Origin: Pediococcus inopinatus
Lineage (GTDB): Bacteria; Bacillota; Bacilli; Lactobacillales; Lactobacillaceae
Assembly: GCF_002982135.1 (NCBI RefSeq)
Contig: NZ_CP019981.1
Coordinates: forward strand, 1,612,001 to 1,676,000
Direction of reading: 5' to 3'
Length of the DNA: 64,000 nucleotides
Position 1 is the first letter of the stretch. Every line of letters begins with the position of its first letter. A model generated the notes under the pieces. The model saw only the letters and a program-made list of their open reading frames with translations, made no database searches and was not told where the DNA came from. The position numbers and the translations under genes were made by a program. This document shows, one piece after another, positions 31,337 to 40,478 of this stretch.

Positions 31337-33079
31337 TTACATATCTTTCAAAATTTCAGACAAGGCTGGTTGACCAAAAATATTGTACGTTTTCTTAAAT
31401 CGGTCAATCGTTGCCTGATCAAACTGATCTGGATCCAAAGGCATAAATGAGGTATCGACGGGATCCACATTTTTAATCTTGGCATCTACCACAATTGGAC
31501 GCGTATTTCCAGACTTTTGTAATTCATCAATTTTATCAAAGGCTTCGCTCAGAGATTTCTGATCGGTGACCGTAAATCCAATGGCACCCATGTTTTCAGC
31601 AATGCCAGCCCAGTTAGCCCCCTGTAAATCAATCCCATAAGGAGCTTGCTTAGCTGCAAGCTTTTCATGCTGAATAAATCCAAAGACTTTATTTTCCAAA
31701 ACAACATTCACTACGGGTACTTGGTATTTCACTTCGGTCAACAAATCTTGCATGACCATCGCGTAGCCACCGTCACCAGAAATTGTGAACACTTGACGAT
31801 CTGGAAAACTTAATTTTCCGGCTAATCCAGATGGCAATCCGTAACCCATGGTGGCAAACCATGAAGATAGCGTAAATTTCTGATTTTTATTTAATGGGAG
31901 TTGACGAACGGCCCATTCAGTATTATTACCAACGTCTGCTCCAAAAATAGCATTATCATCAGCATGTTGTTTGATAGTTCTCATGACAGCTTCTGCAGGC
32001 AACCCTTCAGAATCATCATCTGCCAACGTATCCAACCACTTGTCCCAGTTTTGTTTATCCAAACGAGCGGCCTTCAAGAATTTAGTTGGTGCAATAGTCA
32101 CCTTGCGATTAAGTAATTCTTCTAAGAAACCTTTTCCATCGCCTAAAATTGCTAAATCTACATCACGCTGCTTACCGATATCTGCCGCATTGTTGTTTAC
32201 TTGAATCACTTTCACGCCATCTGGTAAGAAACGTAAGAATGGATAGTTAGTTCCGACTGAGATAACTAAATCTGCCATCTGAGAAGTTTCAAATCCAGGT
32301 TTAGTCCCTAAACGTCCACGAGAGCCCATAAAGTTAGGATGATCAGTTGGCATTACACCGGTTGCCGGCACCGTTGACAAGACTGGCAAACTATATTTTT
32401 CAGAAACTGCAACTAATTCTTTTGTTGCCCCTTTCAGACCAACTCCGGCCCACATAATCGGATGTTTCGCATTTTGAATAGCTGCGACAACTTTATCAAT
32501 CGTTGCTTCATCAAATTTAGTTTGCATTTGTTCTTTGTAAATTGGGGCTGTTTTGAATTCAGCAAAGTCGATATCTTGACCAGATAAGTCATCTGGAATA
32601 ATTACAACTGCTGGCCCTTTATGAGCGTACGCTGCCCGAATTGCTTGATCAACCACATAAGGAATTTGTTGGGCGCTGACCACTTGTTCATGAAAAACTG
32701 AGACATCCACAAACATTGGATCTTGATTCATCTCTTGGAAAAATGAGGTGTTCATGACGCCTGTTGCTGACTGACCCACAATTGCCAAAACTGGCGCATG
32801 ATCCATTTTTGCATCATATAAGCCATTAAATAGATGGGTGGCTCCGGGTCCAGCCGAACCAAAACTAACTCCAATTTTGCCAGTTAGTTTTGCATCTGCA
32901 GAAGCTGCTAAGGCCCCCACCTCTTCATGGCGAACTTGAATATATTTAATCTTATCTTTTTCCTGGTACAAACCATCCACAGTATTATTGATAGAATCAG
33001 CTGTAATTCCGTAGATATGGTCTACTTGCCAGCTTTCTAATACTTTCGCTAAGGCTTGTCCAGCTTTCATTTTTGTCAT
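31337..33079 (-). CDS. Pyruvate oxidase
   Basis: 580 residues, ThDP- and FAD-dependent. N-terminal PYR domain with the catalytic Glu in HEEVGALAASADAKL, central FAD domain, and C-terminal PP domain with the ThDP motif GDGGYAMVMQDLLTEVKYQVP. It converts pyruvate, phosphate and oxygen to acetyl phosphate, CO2 and hydrogen peroxide, giving extra ATP aerobically. ATG 33079 has AAGGAG 8 bases upstream. The palindrome at 33117-33133 in its leader suggests a repressor. Peroxide made here fits with the Mn transporter gene just upstream. Confidence 0.93.
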   Translation of the reverse strand: MTKMKAGQALAKVLESWQVDHIYGITADSINNTVDGLYQEKDKIKYIQVRHEEVGALAASADAKLTGKIGVSFGSAGPGATHLFNGLYDAKMDHAPVLAIVGQSATGVMNTSFFQEMNQDPMFVDVSVFHEQVVSAQQIPYVVDQAIRAAYAHKGPAVVIIPDDLSGQDIDFAEFKTAPIYKEQMQTKFDEATIDKVVAAIQNAKHPIMWAGVGLKGATKELVAVSEKYSLPVLSTVPATGVMPTDHPNFMGSRGRLGTKPGFETSQMADLVISVGTNYPFLRFLPDGVKVIQVNNNAADIGKQRDVDLAILGDGKGFLEELLNRKVTIAPTKFLKAARLDKQNWDKWLDTLADDDSEGLPAEAVMRTIKQHADDNAIFGADVGNNTEWAVRQLPLNKNQKFTLSSWFATMGYGLPSGLAGKLSFPDRQVFTISGDGGYAMVMQDLLTEVKYQVPVVNVVLENKVFGFIQHEKLAAKQAPYGIDLQGANWAGIAENMGAIGFTVTDQKSLSEAFDKIDELQKSGNTRPIVVDAKIKNVDPVDTSFMPLDPDQFDQATIDRFKKTYNIFGQPALSEILKDM

Positions 33080-33116
33080 GTTTGTTCTCCTTTTAGTAGT
33101 TAATCTAGATTCGTAC

Positions 33117-33133
33117 ACTTACTTTTCGTAAGT
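33117..33133. promoter_or_regulatory. Palindrome in the pyruvate oxidase leader
   Basis: ACTTAC and GTAAGT flank five bases, 38 bases upstream of the start. A possible minus-strand promoter (TTGCAA near 33160, AT-rich -10 about 17 bases later) would place the palindrome just past the transcription start, a typical repressor site. No regulator is identified. Confidence 0.45.
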
Positions 33134-33198
33134 AGTTGAATTTAGTTTACTCACTTTTCTTGCAAGAAGCAAGCATTTTTATCCAAATTTTCAAATAC

Positions 33199-33237
33199 AA
33201 AAAAATAAAGTTCATTCGGCGTGAATGAACTTTATTT
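33199..33237 (-). terminator. Terminator of the mntH-uspA operon
   Basis: AAATAAAGTTCATTC (33203-33217) pairs perfectly with GAATGAACTTTATTT (33223-33237); a minus-strand T run follows. Confidence 0.93.
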
Positions 33238-33249
33238 CTAATTCAGATT

Positions 33250-33684
33250 TCATCGAACAACTAAAACTGAAACTGGCGAATATTTAGCCATATAAGCAGC
33301 CTGACTGCCAAAATGTTTTTCAATTCCAGACTTGGCTTGCGCGCCAATTACCAATAAATCAGGATCAACATCTGGGATCACGCGTTCCACGATAACTTTC
33401 CCCGGGTTGCCGTCCGCTACGAAACTTGTGACCTCTTTTATACCAAATCTTTCAGCAACTTTTTTATATTTTGCAAGGTGTTGCTTTATTCTTTTTCGCT
33501 GAAGATCTACATATTCCTTGCTTAGAGCCTCGTAAACATTCATATCCGCGGGCTCCAGGACAGAAACAATTGCCAAACTTGCATGATCATTTTTAGCCCG
33601 ATTCATTGCATATCGGAAAGCTAATTGTGCGTCTTCCGAATCGTCCACACCAACTAAAATCTTTTTAAATTCTCTCGGATTCAT
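33250..33684 (-). CDS. Universal stress protein, UspA family
   Basis: 144 residues. Starts KKILVGVDDSEDA and ends with the ATP-binding pattern GAQAKSGIEKHFGSQAAY, then VSVLVVR: the standard single-domain ATP-binding UspA fold. A run of six G residues precedes ATG 33684. It begins 16 bases after the mntH stop, so it is the second gene of a Mn-transporter operon and probably acts in stress survival; its target is unknown. Confidence 0.92.
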   Translation of the reverse strand: MNPREFKKILVGVDDSEDAQLAFRYAMNRAKNDHASLAIVSVLEPADMNVYEALSKEYVDLQRKRIKQHLAKYKKVAERFGIKEVTSFVADGNPGKVIVERVIPDVDPDLLVIGAQAKSGIEKHFGSQAAYMAKYSPVSVLVVR

Positions 33685-33700
33685 AAAATCCCCCCCAATT

Positions 33701-35068
33701 TTAAAGTGATGACAGAGACTGCCAAACAATTTGAATGTTTAAAATCGTTAAAACAATTGTACACAACCATGCAAGAACAGTAATCCACATCTTATTAACG
33801 AACCGGTTCCCCATAATCTTTTTTGAAGAAGTGAAAATTGTTAATGGAATCATTGAGATCGGTAACGCAACGGACAAAAATACCTGTGAGTTAACCAATA
33901 AACTGTCGAGGGCACTTTCTTTCCCGCCATACAGAATCGTGCAAATTAAGACTGGAATGACAGAAATTAATCGTGTAATCAACCGGCGTGCCCATAAAGG
34001 CATCTTCATATGAATGAAACCTTCCATAACAATTTGACCAGTTAACGTCCCCGTAATGGTTGAGTTTTGTCCAGAAGCTAAAAGGGCAACCGCAAATAAG
34101 ATGCTAAGGACCGGACTTGCCACTGCCCCTGCTAACTGATTATCTTGAAGTGCATTATACAAAGAAGTGAATGTTCCAAGTCCTTCACCATGACCAAAAA
34201 ATAAGGCTGCACCTAAAACCAAAAGCAAACAATTAATTACAAAAGCCCCTGTTAACTGAATATTTGAGTCCCATGTAGAAAATTTAACAGCTTCCGCAAC
34301 GGCATCCTCGTCATTATGATCAATTTTACGAGTCTGCGAAATTGAAGAATGTAAATATAAGTTATGTGGCATAACCGTGGCACCGACAATCCCAAGCGCC
34401 ATTGTTAATTCACCTGGATGAATAATTTGTGCTTTCGGTATAAATCCACCAAACATTGCTGCCCAGTTTGGATTAGACACACCGACTTCATACGCAAACA
34501 CCGCCAGAATGACAACAATCAAAGTCACCACAATGGCTTCAATTTTTCGAAATCCTAATTTTGTTAAGAGCAATAATAACAAAACATCGAAAACGGTCAG
34601 ACCAACTCCAATAACTAGTGGAATTTTAAAAAGTAATTCTAACGCAATCGCACCGCCAATAACTTCAGCAATATCTGTCGCACAGATTGCGGCCTCAGTA
34701 GTCAACCACAAAATGATTCCCAGAACTTTTCCAGTATGCGCTCGTGTGGCTTGTGCCAAATCCATCTGTGTCACAATTCCCAGTTTAGACGCCATATATT
34801 GTAATAACATCGCGATTAAACTTGAAAGCAAGATCACAGACATGAGCAAGTATCCAAACTGCGCACCCCCACCAATTGATGTAACCCAATTGCCGGGATC
34901 CATATACCCAACTGCTACCAAAGCACCCGGCCCCGAGAAAGCCATTAACTTCTTAAAAAATCCACCATCTTTAGGAACTGGTACCGTACTATTTATCTCC
35001 TCCAAACTGGGTCCATTTGCATAAAACAATAACCCGTGTTTTTTTCCATTCCCCATATTTTCTAACAT
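33701..35068 (-). CDS. mntH: Mn2+/H+ symporter of the Nramp family
   Basis: 455 residues, 11-12 membrane helices. The Nramp metal-site motifs are present: [12 protein letters not shown] in helix 1 and MPHNLYLHS in helix 6. It imports Mn2+, which lactobacilli accumulate in place of superoxide dismutase. ATG 35068 follows AAGGGGA by 7 bases; upstream in-frame codons lack a site. A promoter and metal-repressor-like palindrome lie at 35093-35144. uspA follows in the operon. Confidence 0.94.
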   Translation of the reverse strand: MLENMGNGKKHGLLFYANGPSLEEINSTVPVPKDGGFFKKLMAFSGPGALVAVGYMDPGNWVTSIGGGAQFGYLLMSVILLSSLIAMLLQYMASKLGIVTQMDLAQATRAHTGKVLGIILWLTTEAAICATDIAEVIGGAIALELLFKIPLVIGVGLTVFDVLLLLLLTKLGFRKIEAIVVTLIVVILAVFAYEVGVSNPNWAAMFGGFIPKAQIIHPGELTMALGIVGATVMPHNLYLHSSISQTRKIDHNDEDAVAEAVKFSTWDSNIQLTGAFVINCLLLVLGAALFFGHGEGLGTFTSLYNALQDNQLAGAVASPVLSILFAVALLASGQNSTITGTLTGQIVMEGFIHMKMPLWARRLITRLISVIPVLICTILYGGKESALDSLLVNSQVFLSVALPISMIPLTIFTSSKKIMGNRFVNKMWITVLAWLCTIVLTILNIQIVWQSLSSL

Positions 35069-35092
35069 CAAAAATTCCCCTTTTTCAAGTTC

Positions 35093-35144
35093 ATTATAGA
35101 TCAATAGCAGGTATTGTAAATATATTTTTTAGGATTCCCTAAAA
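35093..35144 (-). promoter_or_regulatory. mntH promoter with a DtxR/MntR-type palindrome
   Basis: Minus-strand TTTACA (35120-35115), 16-base spacer, TATAAT (35098-35093). Just upstream, TTTTAGGATTCCCTAAAA (35127-35144) has perfect 7-base arms. It resembles the TTTAGG-N4-CCTAAA sites of MntR/EfaR repressors, so manganese-dependent control is likely. Confidence 0.7.
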
Positions 35145-35164
35145 TAAATAAACGGTTATATAAT

Positions 35165-35197
35165 AAAAAAGATAGCAATCGTTAAACGATCGTTATC
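35165..35197 (-). terminator. Terminator of the VIT gene pair
   Basis: On the minus strand GATAACGATCG pairs with CGATTGCTATC (two mismatches) and six T residues follow (35165-35170). Confidence 0.8.
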
Positions 35198-35217
35198 CCT
35201 TCCAACCTGCTTCATTA

Positions 35218-35898
35218 TCAAAAAAGTTTACCCACGTAGTAATGAATGAACATCGTGATAATCCCAACAATAATATTTCGGATCATGGCCTTCTTTGGAA
35301 TACCATTTCCTAGCCTTGCACTTAAATATCCTGTTAAAGATACTGCTAACAAAACTGCGATGATCGTCGCAGCTAACTGATAGCCTGCTGGGGCAAATGT
35401 CATTGCAACTAAAGGAAAGATACCACCAGATGCCGCTGAAATTAGTGAGGCGACGGCAGCTTGCCATGGATTCAAATAGTTATCGAGATCCAGATTATAT
35501 TTAATACTTACCACTGTAGATAGTGCCTGATCTTTTTTTGTCAATAACTCATCCGCAATTGCTTTGGCAGTATCCACATGAACCCCCTTCACCTCATAAA
35601 ATCTTGCGACGCGATCCTTTTCGTCCTCAGGTTGCGTTTCCAAAATTAAGCGCTCTTGTCCAACTACCGATTTTTCAGTATCTCTTTGCGAACTGACTGA
35701 TGCATATTCCCCCGCGGACATGGAAAAAGCACACGCCAATAAATCTGACAAACCCGCTATAAAAATTGTGAATGAATTTGTTGTTGCAGCAGCCACACTA
35801 AACAAGACGCCTACAACAGTTAAAATTCCATCATTTGCCCCAAGAACTCCCGCACGTAGGGTGTTTAACCAGTTATCCATATTTTTTCGTTTTTTCAT
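35218..35898 (-). CDS. VIT/CCC1-family membrane protein, second of a pair
   Basis: 226 residues. The N-terminal LRAGVLGANDGILTVVGVLFSVAAA is the VIT1/CCC1 helix-1 motif; a charged cytosolic loop of about 80 residues (metal-binding region) separates two groups of helices, five in all. The family moves Fe2+ or Mn2+ out of the cytosol. A GGGGGG site precedes the start, 14 bases after the related gene. Next to mntH, it could balance manganese or iron. Confidence 0.9.
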   Translation of the reverse strand: MKKRKNMDNWLNTLRAGVLGANDGILTVVGVLFSVAAATTNSFTIFIAGLSDLLACAFSMSAGEYASVSSQRDTEKSVVGQERLILETQPEDEKDRVARFYEVKGVHVDTAKAIADELLTKKDQALSTVVSIKYNLDLDNYLNPWQAAVASLISAASGGIFPLVAMTFAPAGYQLAATIIAVLLAVSLTGYLSARLGNGIPKKAMIRNIIVGIITMFIHYYVGKLF

Positions 35899-35912
35899 TG
35901 TTTATCCCCCCG

Positions 35913-36611
35913 TCACGCAAATAAACTACCAATCAGATAAGTCACAATCATTGTGATTAATCCGGAAATAACATTTCGTATCACACTCTTGTAACGAATC
36001 GCTTTTCCAAGCATTGCCGCAAGATAACCTGTTATGGCAAGTGCAATTACAACTGCACACACAGTCAGTATGATTTTATAATCGGTCGGGATAAATGTGA
36101 TCGCCAGTAAAGGAAGTAATGAACCTGTCGGAAAAGCGATCATCGAAGCTAACGCTGCATAGTATGGATTAGTATAATTATGGATATCGATGCCGTATTT
36201 TTCCCGGACAACCGTGGTCAAACTATCTTTTTCCATCATCTCTTCTGTGGCTTTTTGTGCTAAGGTCTCGGATACGTTTGCATTCATAATTTTTTGTTTT
36301 ACAAACGCAAATTCCTCTGCTCGATGCTTTTCTAGCGCTTCTTTCTCTAATTGAACCGTATGCTGCTGAGAATCTCGCTGGGTATTCACAGAAACATATT
36401 CACCCATCGCCATTGACACGGTGCCAGCGATCATCCCTGCAATTCCTGAAATAAAAATCGAAAAACTATTTGTTGTAGCACCAGCCACTCCAATGACAAT
36501 CCCAGCAACAGATAAAATCCCATCATTGGCCCCCATAACACTGGCTCGCATGACGTTAATTTTCTGTGTTAATGAATACGATCTTGCTCTTTCTTTGCCG
36601 TTTACCATCAT
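35913..36611 (-). CDS. VIT/CCC1-family membrane protein, first of a pair
   Basis: 232 residues, paralogous to the next gene: VMRASVMGANDGILSVAGIVIGVAGA, Glu-rich cytosolic loop (QLEKEALEKHRAEEFAFV), then three more helices. ATG 36611 is chosen (AGAGGGAG 7 bases upstream); an ATG at 36629 lies before that site. The pair may form a hetero-oligomer, but this is not shown by sequence. Confidence 0.9.
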   Translation of the reverse strand: MMVNGKERARSYSLTQKINVMRASVMGANDGILSVAGIVIGVAGATTNSFSIFISGIAGMIAGTVSMAMGEYVSVNTQRDSQQHTVQLEKEALEKHRAEEFAFVKQKIMNANVSETLAQKATEEMMEKDSLTTVVREKYGIDIHNYTNPYYAALASMIAFPTGSLLPLLAITFIPTDYKIILTVCAVVIALAITGYLAAMLGKAIRYKSVIRNVISGLITMIVTYLIGSLFA

Positions 36612-36762
36612 ATAAAAGCTCCCTCTCATTTAGAATGGTGCTAACAAAGCCACTTTTATAATACTATTTCTTTTTAAAAATGCAAAATTGACTCGCTTAC
36701 GTTTCGATGGTATTTTTTAAGTTGACTATTAGATTAAATGATTAGTGACGGAGAAATTAAAA

Positions 36763-37833
36763 ATGCCTGAAATATTAGATTATTTAGATAATTACAACCG
36801 ACCAATAACTTCTAAATTAAATATTGCGGATCAAATGATCTTTGCTCGATTACCCTTTTTGCCTTTAGCGGGCATTGTTTCTGAAGATCTAACCAATCAA
36901 ATCTCTTTGCCAACAGCGATGAGATTAATAGAAAAAAGTTTATCAACTGTTTCAAAATATTTATTGCTGCCCAACGATCGTGTTTTAATCAAAAAGTTGG
37001 CCACTTCTTTCCGCTACCAAAATGTCATGCTTTCAGGATTCAGGGATCTTCATGAAAATGATTTAAGAACCCAATGTGCAGCTCTTTTAGTCCAGACGGA
37101 GCCTCACCAAAAAGTGATTAGTTATCGCGGTGCTGATGGCACGTCTTTAGGTTGGAAGTCAGATTTAAAAATCACTTACGATTTCGAAGAAAAATCCTGG
37201 CAAACTTTCTCACTAACTTATTTAGACCAGGTGCTTGGCAGTTCCAATGATGCCCTTCAACTGATCGGCTTCTCCAAAGGCGGAACAATGGCAATTTGGG
37301 CGGCAATAATGGCGGCCAAAGAAATTCAATCTCATATCCAGCAAGTTGTGAATTTCGATGGCCCACAATTTTCATCAGCCCCTAAAATTGCGGATTCATT
37401 AGCCATCGACTTTCATACCTATCTTCCGCAACTTCCATTTTTTGGCATTGGTTCTTCTTACCCTAGTTTGCCTAAAATTGTATTTAGCTCAGCCAGTGGA
37501 ATTTGGCAACACGATTTATATAGCTGGCGTCTTCAAGATGATGCCCCGTTGGTGTTGGGGACAGCTTCAGTAATGAACTCTTTTTTAAATACTGATTTGC
37601 GCACTTGGCTACACAATCAAAAGCCCGAAGATGTAAATCAATTTGTCGAAATCTTCTGGAAAAGTCTAAATGACACACAAGCAATCACGGTTAATGATTT
37701 AATTAAGCATTGGCAACAGGTTACCAAAAATTTTCAGATCGCTAGTCAGTCTTGGAATTTAGAAGCCAAAGAAATGGGACAAAAAGCCTTGCAGGCAGCG
37801 TTTCGAATCATTGTGTCCTTTACGCGCTTTTAA
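36763..37833 (+). CDS. DUF2974/Mbeg1-like alpha/beta hydrolase
   Basis: 356 residues. A lipase-type nucleophile elbow GFSKGGTMA (Ser about residue 177) follows a predicted strand (ALQLI), and VVNFDGPQF supplies a possible Asp. This is the DUF2974 (Mbeg1-like) pattern in Firmicutes, with no known substrate. No signal peptide, so cytosolic. ATG 36763 with GGAG 9 bases upstream is preferred over a GTG at 36745. Transcribed divergently from the VIT pair; the acetyltransferase gene follows after 31 bases. Confidence 0.82.
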   Translation: MPEILDYLDNYNRPITSKLNIADQMIFARLPFLPLAGIVSEDLTNQISLPTAMRLIEKSLSTVSKYLLLPNDRVLIKKLATSFRYQNVMLSGFRDLHENDLRTQCAALLVQTEPHQKVISYRGADGTSLGWKSDLKITYDFEEKSWQTFSLTYLDQVLGSSNDALQLIGFSKGGTMAIWAAIMAAKEIQSHIQQVVNFDGPQFSSAPKIADSLAIDFHTYLPQLPFFGIGSSYPSLPKIVFSSASGIWQHDLYSWRLQDDAPLVLGTASVMNSFLNTDLRTWLHNQKPEDVNQFVEIFWKSLNDTQAITVNDLIKHWQQVTKNFQIASQSWNLEAKEMGQKALQAAFRIIVSFTRF

Positions 37834-37864
37834 CAAATCTTTGTAAACGTGGTATGGTTAGAAT

Positions 37865-38440
37865 ATGAAAACTGAAAGAGAAAAAATGACCGCTGGTGAA
37901 TCCTACAAAGAGTTCGATCCTGAGTTAATTGCCCGTCGCAAGCTAATTCGGCAAGAACTTCAAGAGATTAACCAGATTACTGACAATGAAAACAGAAATC
38001 ATCGTTTTCAGAAACTTCTTGCAACCACCGGTGACAATTTCTTCGTGGAAAGTGATTTTAAATTCGATTATGGATTCAACATTCATATCGGCGACCACTT
38101 CTATGGTAATTATGACATCACGATGTTAGACACTTGCCCGATCACGATTGGCAGTTATTGCTACTTTGGGCCCAATGTTGGCTTATATACGCCAGTTCAT
38201 CCGCTAGATGCAAAACGGCGCAACGCAGATGTTGAGATGGGCGCACCAATTACGATTGGTGATAGCGTCTGGATGGGCGGCCGAGTGACTGTCTTGCCTG
38301 GCGTAACCATTGGTGATCGGGTGGTTGTTGGTGCTGGATCCGTTGTCACCAAATCCATCCCAGACGATGTTGTCGTCGTGGGTAACCCTGCTCGCATCAT
38401 TCATCATCTTGATGCGAATGGAGACGTTATTAAAAATTAA
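37865..38440 (+). CDS. Maltose/galactoside-type O-acetyltransferase
   Basis: 191 residues. N-terminal Mac helical domain (MTAGESYKEFDPELIARRK) followed by a left-handed beta-helix of hexapeptide repeats (ITIGDSVWMGGRVTVLPGVT, IGDRVVVGAGSVV). Catalytic His in YTPVHPLD. It transfers acetyl from acetyl-CoA to sugars or similar hydroxyls; the physiological substrate is unclear. It is probably co-transcribed with the hydrolase before it. Confidence 0.93.
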   Translation: MKTEREKMTAGESYKEFDPELIARRKLIRQELQEINQITDNENRNHRFQKLLATTGDNFFVESDFKFDYGFNIHIGDHFYGNYDITMLDTCPITIGSYCYFGPNVGLYTPVHPLDAKRRNADVEMGAPITIGDSVWMGGRVTVLPGVTIGDRVVVGAGSVVTKSIPDDVVVVGNPARIIHHLDANGDVIKN

Positions 38441-38699
38441 ATTCAATCAATGAAAAAAGAGCGAATTCATTAATATTTGTAAAGCCCAAAACACTGTGCA
38501 GATATCCTCGATGGATAATTGTATGTTGTTTTTTTGTTTGTTCTAAGATTGAATTCTTCACACATTTCCTTATTCTTATTAAAACCTTTTTTTGGAAGCA
38601 TGGCTTATGAAAACTGATCGCGTCTAACGCAGGATATCCTTCCCGTTGCGTGATTAGCTCACAAGATTTAATTGCTCCCCCAACACTTATTTATTTATT
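38441..38699. other. Intergenic leader before the BCCT transporter
   Basis: About 260 bases with no gene. A short hairpin (ACGCA with TGCGT, about 38627-38651) and two GATATCC copies (around 38503 and 38634) are visible, but no known riboswitch or T-box pattern. It probably holds the transporter promoter. Confidence 0.5.
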
Positions 38700-38711
38700 A
38701 GGAGGATTATT

Positions 38712-40361
38712 ATTTTACACCACAGTAATATAGATAAAACCGTTTTTATTCCCACCGTTAGTCTCTTCGCCCTCGTTTCGCTTGGACTCATTCTTGGCGG
38801 ATCTCATTTACGAGTTGCCCTTAGCAACTTAATGAATGGTATCACCGCTCACATGAGTTGGGCCTACCTCGGCATTTACATCATTAACTTCGTTTTCTTC
38901 ATGTTTTTGGCTTTTAGCCACTTTGGAAAAATTAAACTCGGTCACGCCAACGACAAACCCGAATACAGCAGTTTTCAATGGGGGAGCATGGTCTTTGCCA
39001 CTGCCATTGATGCCAGCATTCTCATGCTCAGTATGGTTGACCCACTCCGTTATGTTCAAAGTCCCATCTTTGGTGCTAAACCATATTCTGCTGCTGCTTA
39101 CAGCAATGCCCATATGCTTGGCCAGTTTAACTGGGGGCCAATGGCTTGGATGATGTTTGCTTCGGCAACTGTCGCCATTGCATATGTGATGTATGTCCGT
39201 AATGTCCGTGTTATGCGTATCAGTTCTGCCATTTCCTTTTTGAAGGGCCCAGAACGTTACAAGAAAATCATTCGCCAAATCATTGATTTCTTAGTTGTAT
39301 TTGGAATCATGGGTGGGATTGGTTCTTCTGTTGGGATGGAAATCCCTGTTCTGTCAAAAATCATCAATCAAATCACTGGTGTTCCTGACACCTTATTCTT
39401 AAAACTATTTATGTTTTTGATCTTATTCATCATTTTTGCAGTCACCGTCTTTCACGGAATTAAGGGTGGAATTGATCGATTAAGTGCCGCTCATATTTGG
39501 ACCGCGATTGGATTTCTTCTTATCGTGTTATTTATCGGCCCAACTTTAACGATCTTCCGTGATGAAGGTAACAGTTTGCGTTTAATGGTCACCAAATTCA
39601 TTACCATGAGTACAGGTACTACCACCACTGGTACTACTGATATTGTGAAAAATGAAACAATCTTCTATTGGGGCTGGTGGCTATCTTACATGCCCGTTAT
39701 GGGATTATTTATCGCCCGGATTTCACGTGGTCGTACCATTCGCCAGGTTGTCGTTGGCATGTTAGGGTACGGTGCCCTTGGATGCATGAGTTTCTATGCT
39801 ATTCTTGGCGGTTACTCCCTTTACTTACAGCAAACCGGTGTCATCGATTTAATTCACATTTTAAATACCCAAGGTCAAGCAGCTGCAATCGCTGCGATTC
39901 TCAGTACTTTGCCTCTCAAAATGTTAATGCTAATTATTTACAGCATTTCTTGCTTTATCTTTTTGGCCACCACAATTTCGTCGTCAGCATTCATTGTCTC
40001 TTCGTTTACGAGTCGGCATTTGGCACCTGGCGAACAGCCTAGTCAGTTCAACCGTTTGATCTGGGTAATTGTCTTTATTATCTTTTCATTCGGGATTGTC
40101 TTTGTCGGTGGTTTTAAAACGGTTCAAGCGATTAGTTCGATTGCAGGCTTCCCGTTGATTATCGTCTGTGCGTTTTTATTGATTTCTATTTGGCAAATGA
40201 TTCGTCAAGATCAAAAAGTCATTCAGGCCAAGAAAAAGACCGTTTTGTTTATGCCGCATGTCACACCAGAAATTGTGCGTAAACAAAAACGTGTAGAAAT
40301 TGCCTTAGCAAGCTATCTACGCGAACGACCTCGAGAACAAACTAGTCCAGAACTAAGTTAA
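38712..40361 (+). CDS. BCCT-family (glycine betaine/carnitine/choline) transporter with a non-standard start
   Basis: 549 residues if started at ATT 38712. AGGAGG ends at 38705, six bases before this ATT, and the frame from there encodes DKTVFIPTVSLFALVSLGLI, the first membrane helix of BCCT carriers. No ATG, GTG or TTG exists in frame between the stop at 38655 and ATG 38832, and starting at 38832 would remove that helix. The rest is a normal 12-helix BCCT with WGWWLSYMPVMGLFIARISRGRT as its core motif (about residues 315-340). It imports a compatible solute driven by Na+ or H+. An AUU start is inferred. Confidence 0.88.
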   Translation: MLHHSNIDKTVFIPTVSLFALVSLGLILGGSHLRVALSNLMNGITAHMSWAYLGIYIINFVFFMFLAFSHFGKIKLGHANDKPEYSSFQWGSMVFATAIDASILMLSMVDPLRYVQSPIFGAKPYSAAAYSNAHMLGQFNWGPMAWMMFASATVAIAYVMYVRNVRVMRISSAISFLKGPERYKKIIRQIIDFLVVFGIMGGIGSSVGMEIPVLSKIINQITGVPDTLFLKLFMFLILFIIFAVTVFHGIKGGIDRLSAAHIWTAIGFLLIVLFIGPTLTIFRDEGNSLRLMVTKFITMSTGTTTTGTTDIVKNETIFYWGWWLSYMPVMGLFIARISRGRTIRQVVVGMLGYGALGCMSFYAILGGYSLYLQQTGVIDLIHILNTQGQAAAIAAILSTLPLKMLMLIIYSISCFIFLATTISSSAFIVSSFTSRHLAPGEQPSQFNRLIWVIVFIIFSFGIVFVGGFKTVQAISSIAGFPLIIVCAFLLISIWQMIRQDQKVIQAKKKTVLFMPHVTPEIVRKQKRVEIALASYLRERPREQTSPELS

Positions 40362-40372
40362 CCTTAAATTCA

Positions 40373-40428
40373 AAAAGCTCTAACAAATTGATCACCTTTG
40401 GACCAATTTGTTAGAGCTTTTATTTTTC
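40373..40428 (+). terminator. Terminator of the BCCT gene
   Basis: AAAAGCTCTAACAAATTG (40373-40390) pairs perfectly with CAATTTGTTAGAGCTTTT (40404-40421), followed by ATTTTTCC. Confidence 0.95.
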
Positions 40429-40478
40429 CTTGATTAATGTTGTATAATCAAGGCACATTCACGGGGGAGATTACGACT

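Noticed and set aside
34509..35024. 171-codon plus-strand frame opposite mntH
   Set aside because: Shadow of a long membrane-protein gene; composition mirrors the opposite strand and there is no start signal.
38503..38640. Two GATATCC motifs as a paired regulatory element before the BCCT gene
   Set aside because: A seven-base match twice in AT-rich DNA is weak, and neither overlaps a promoter I can define.
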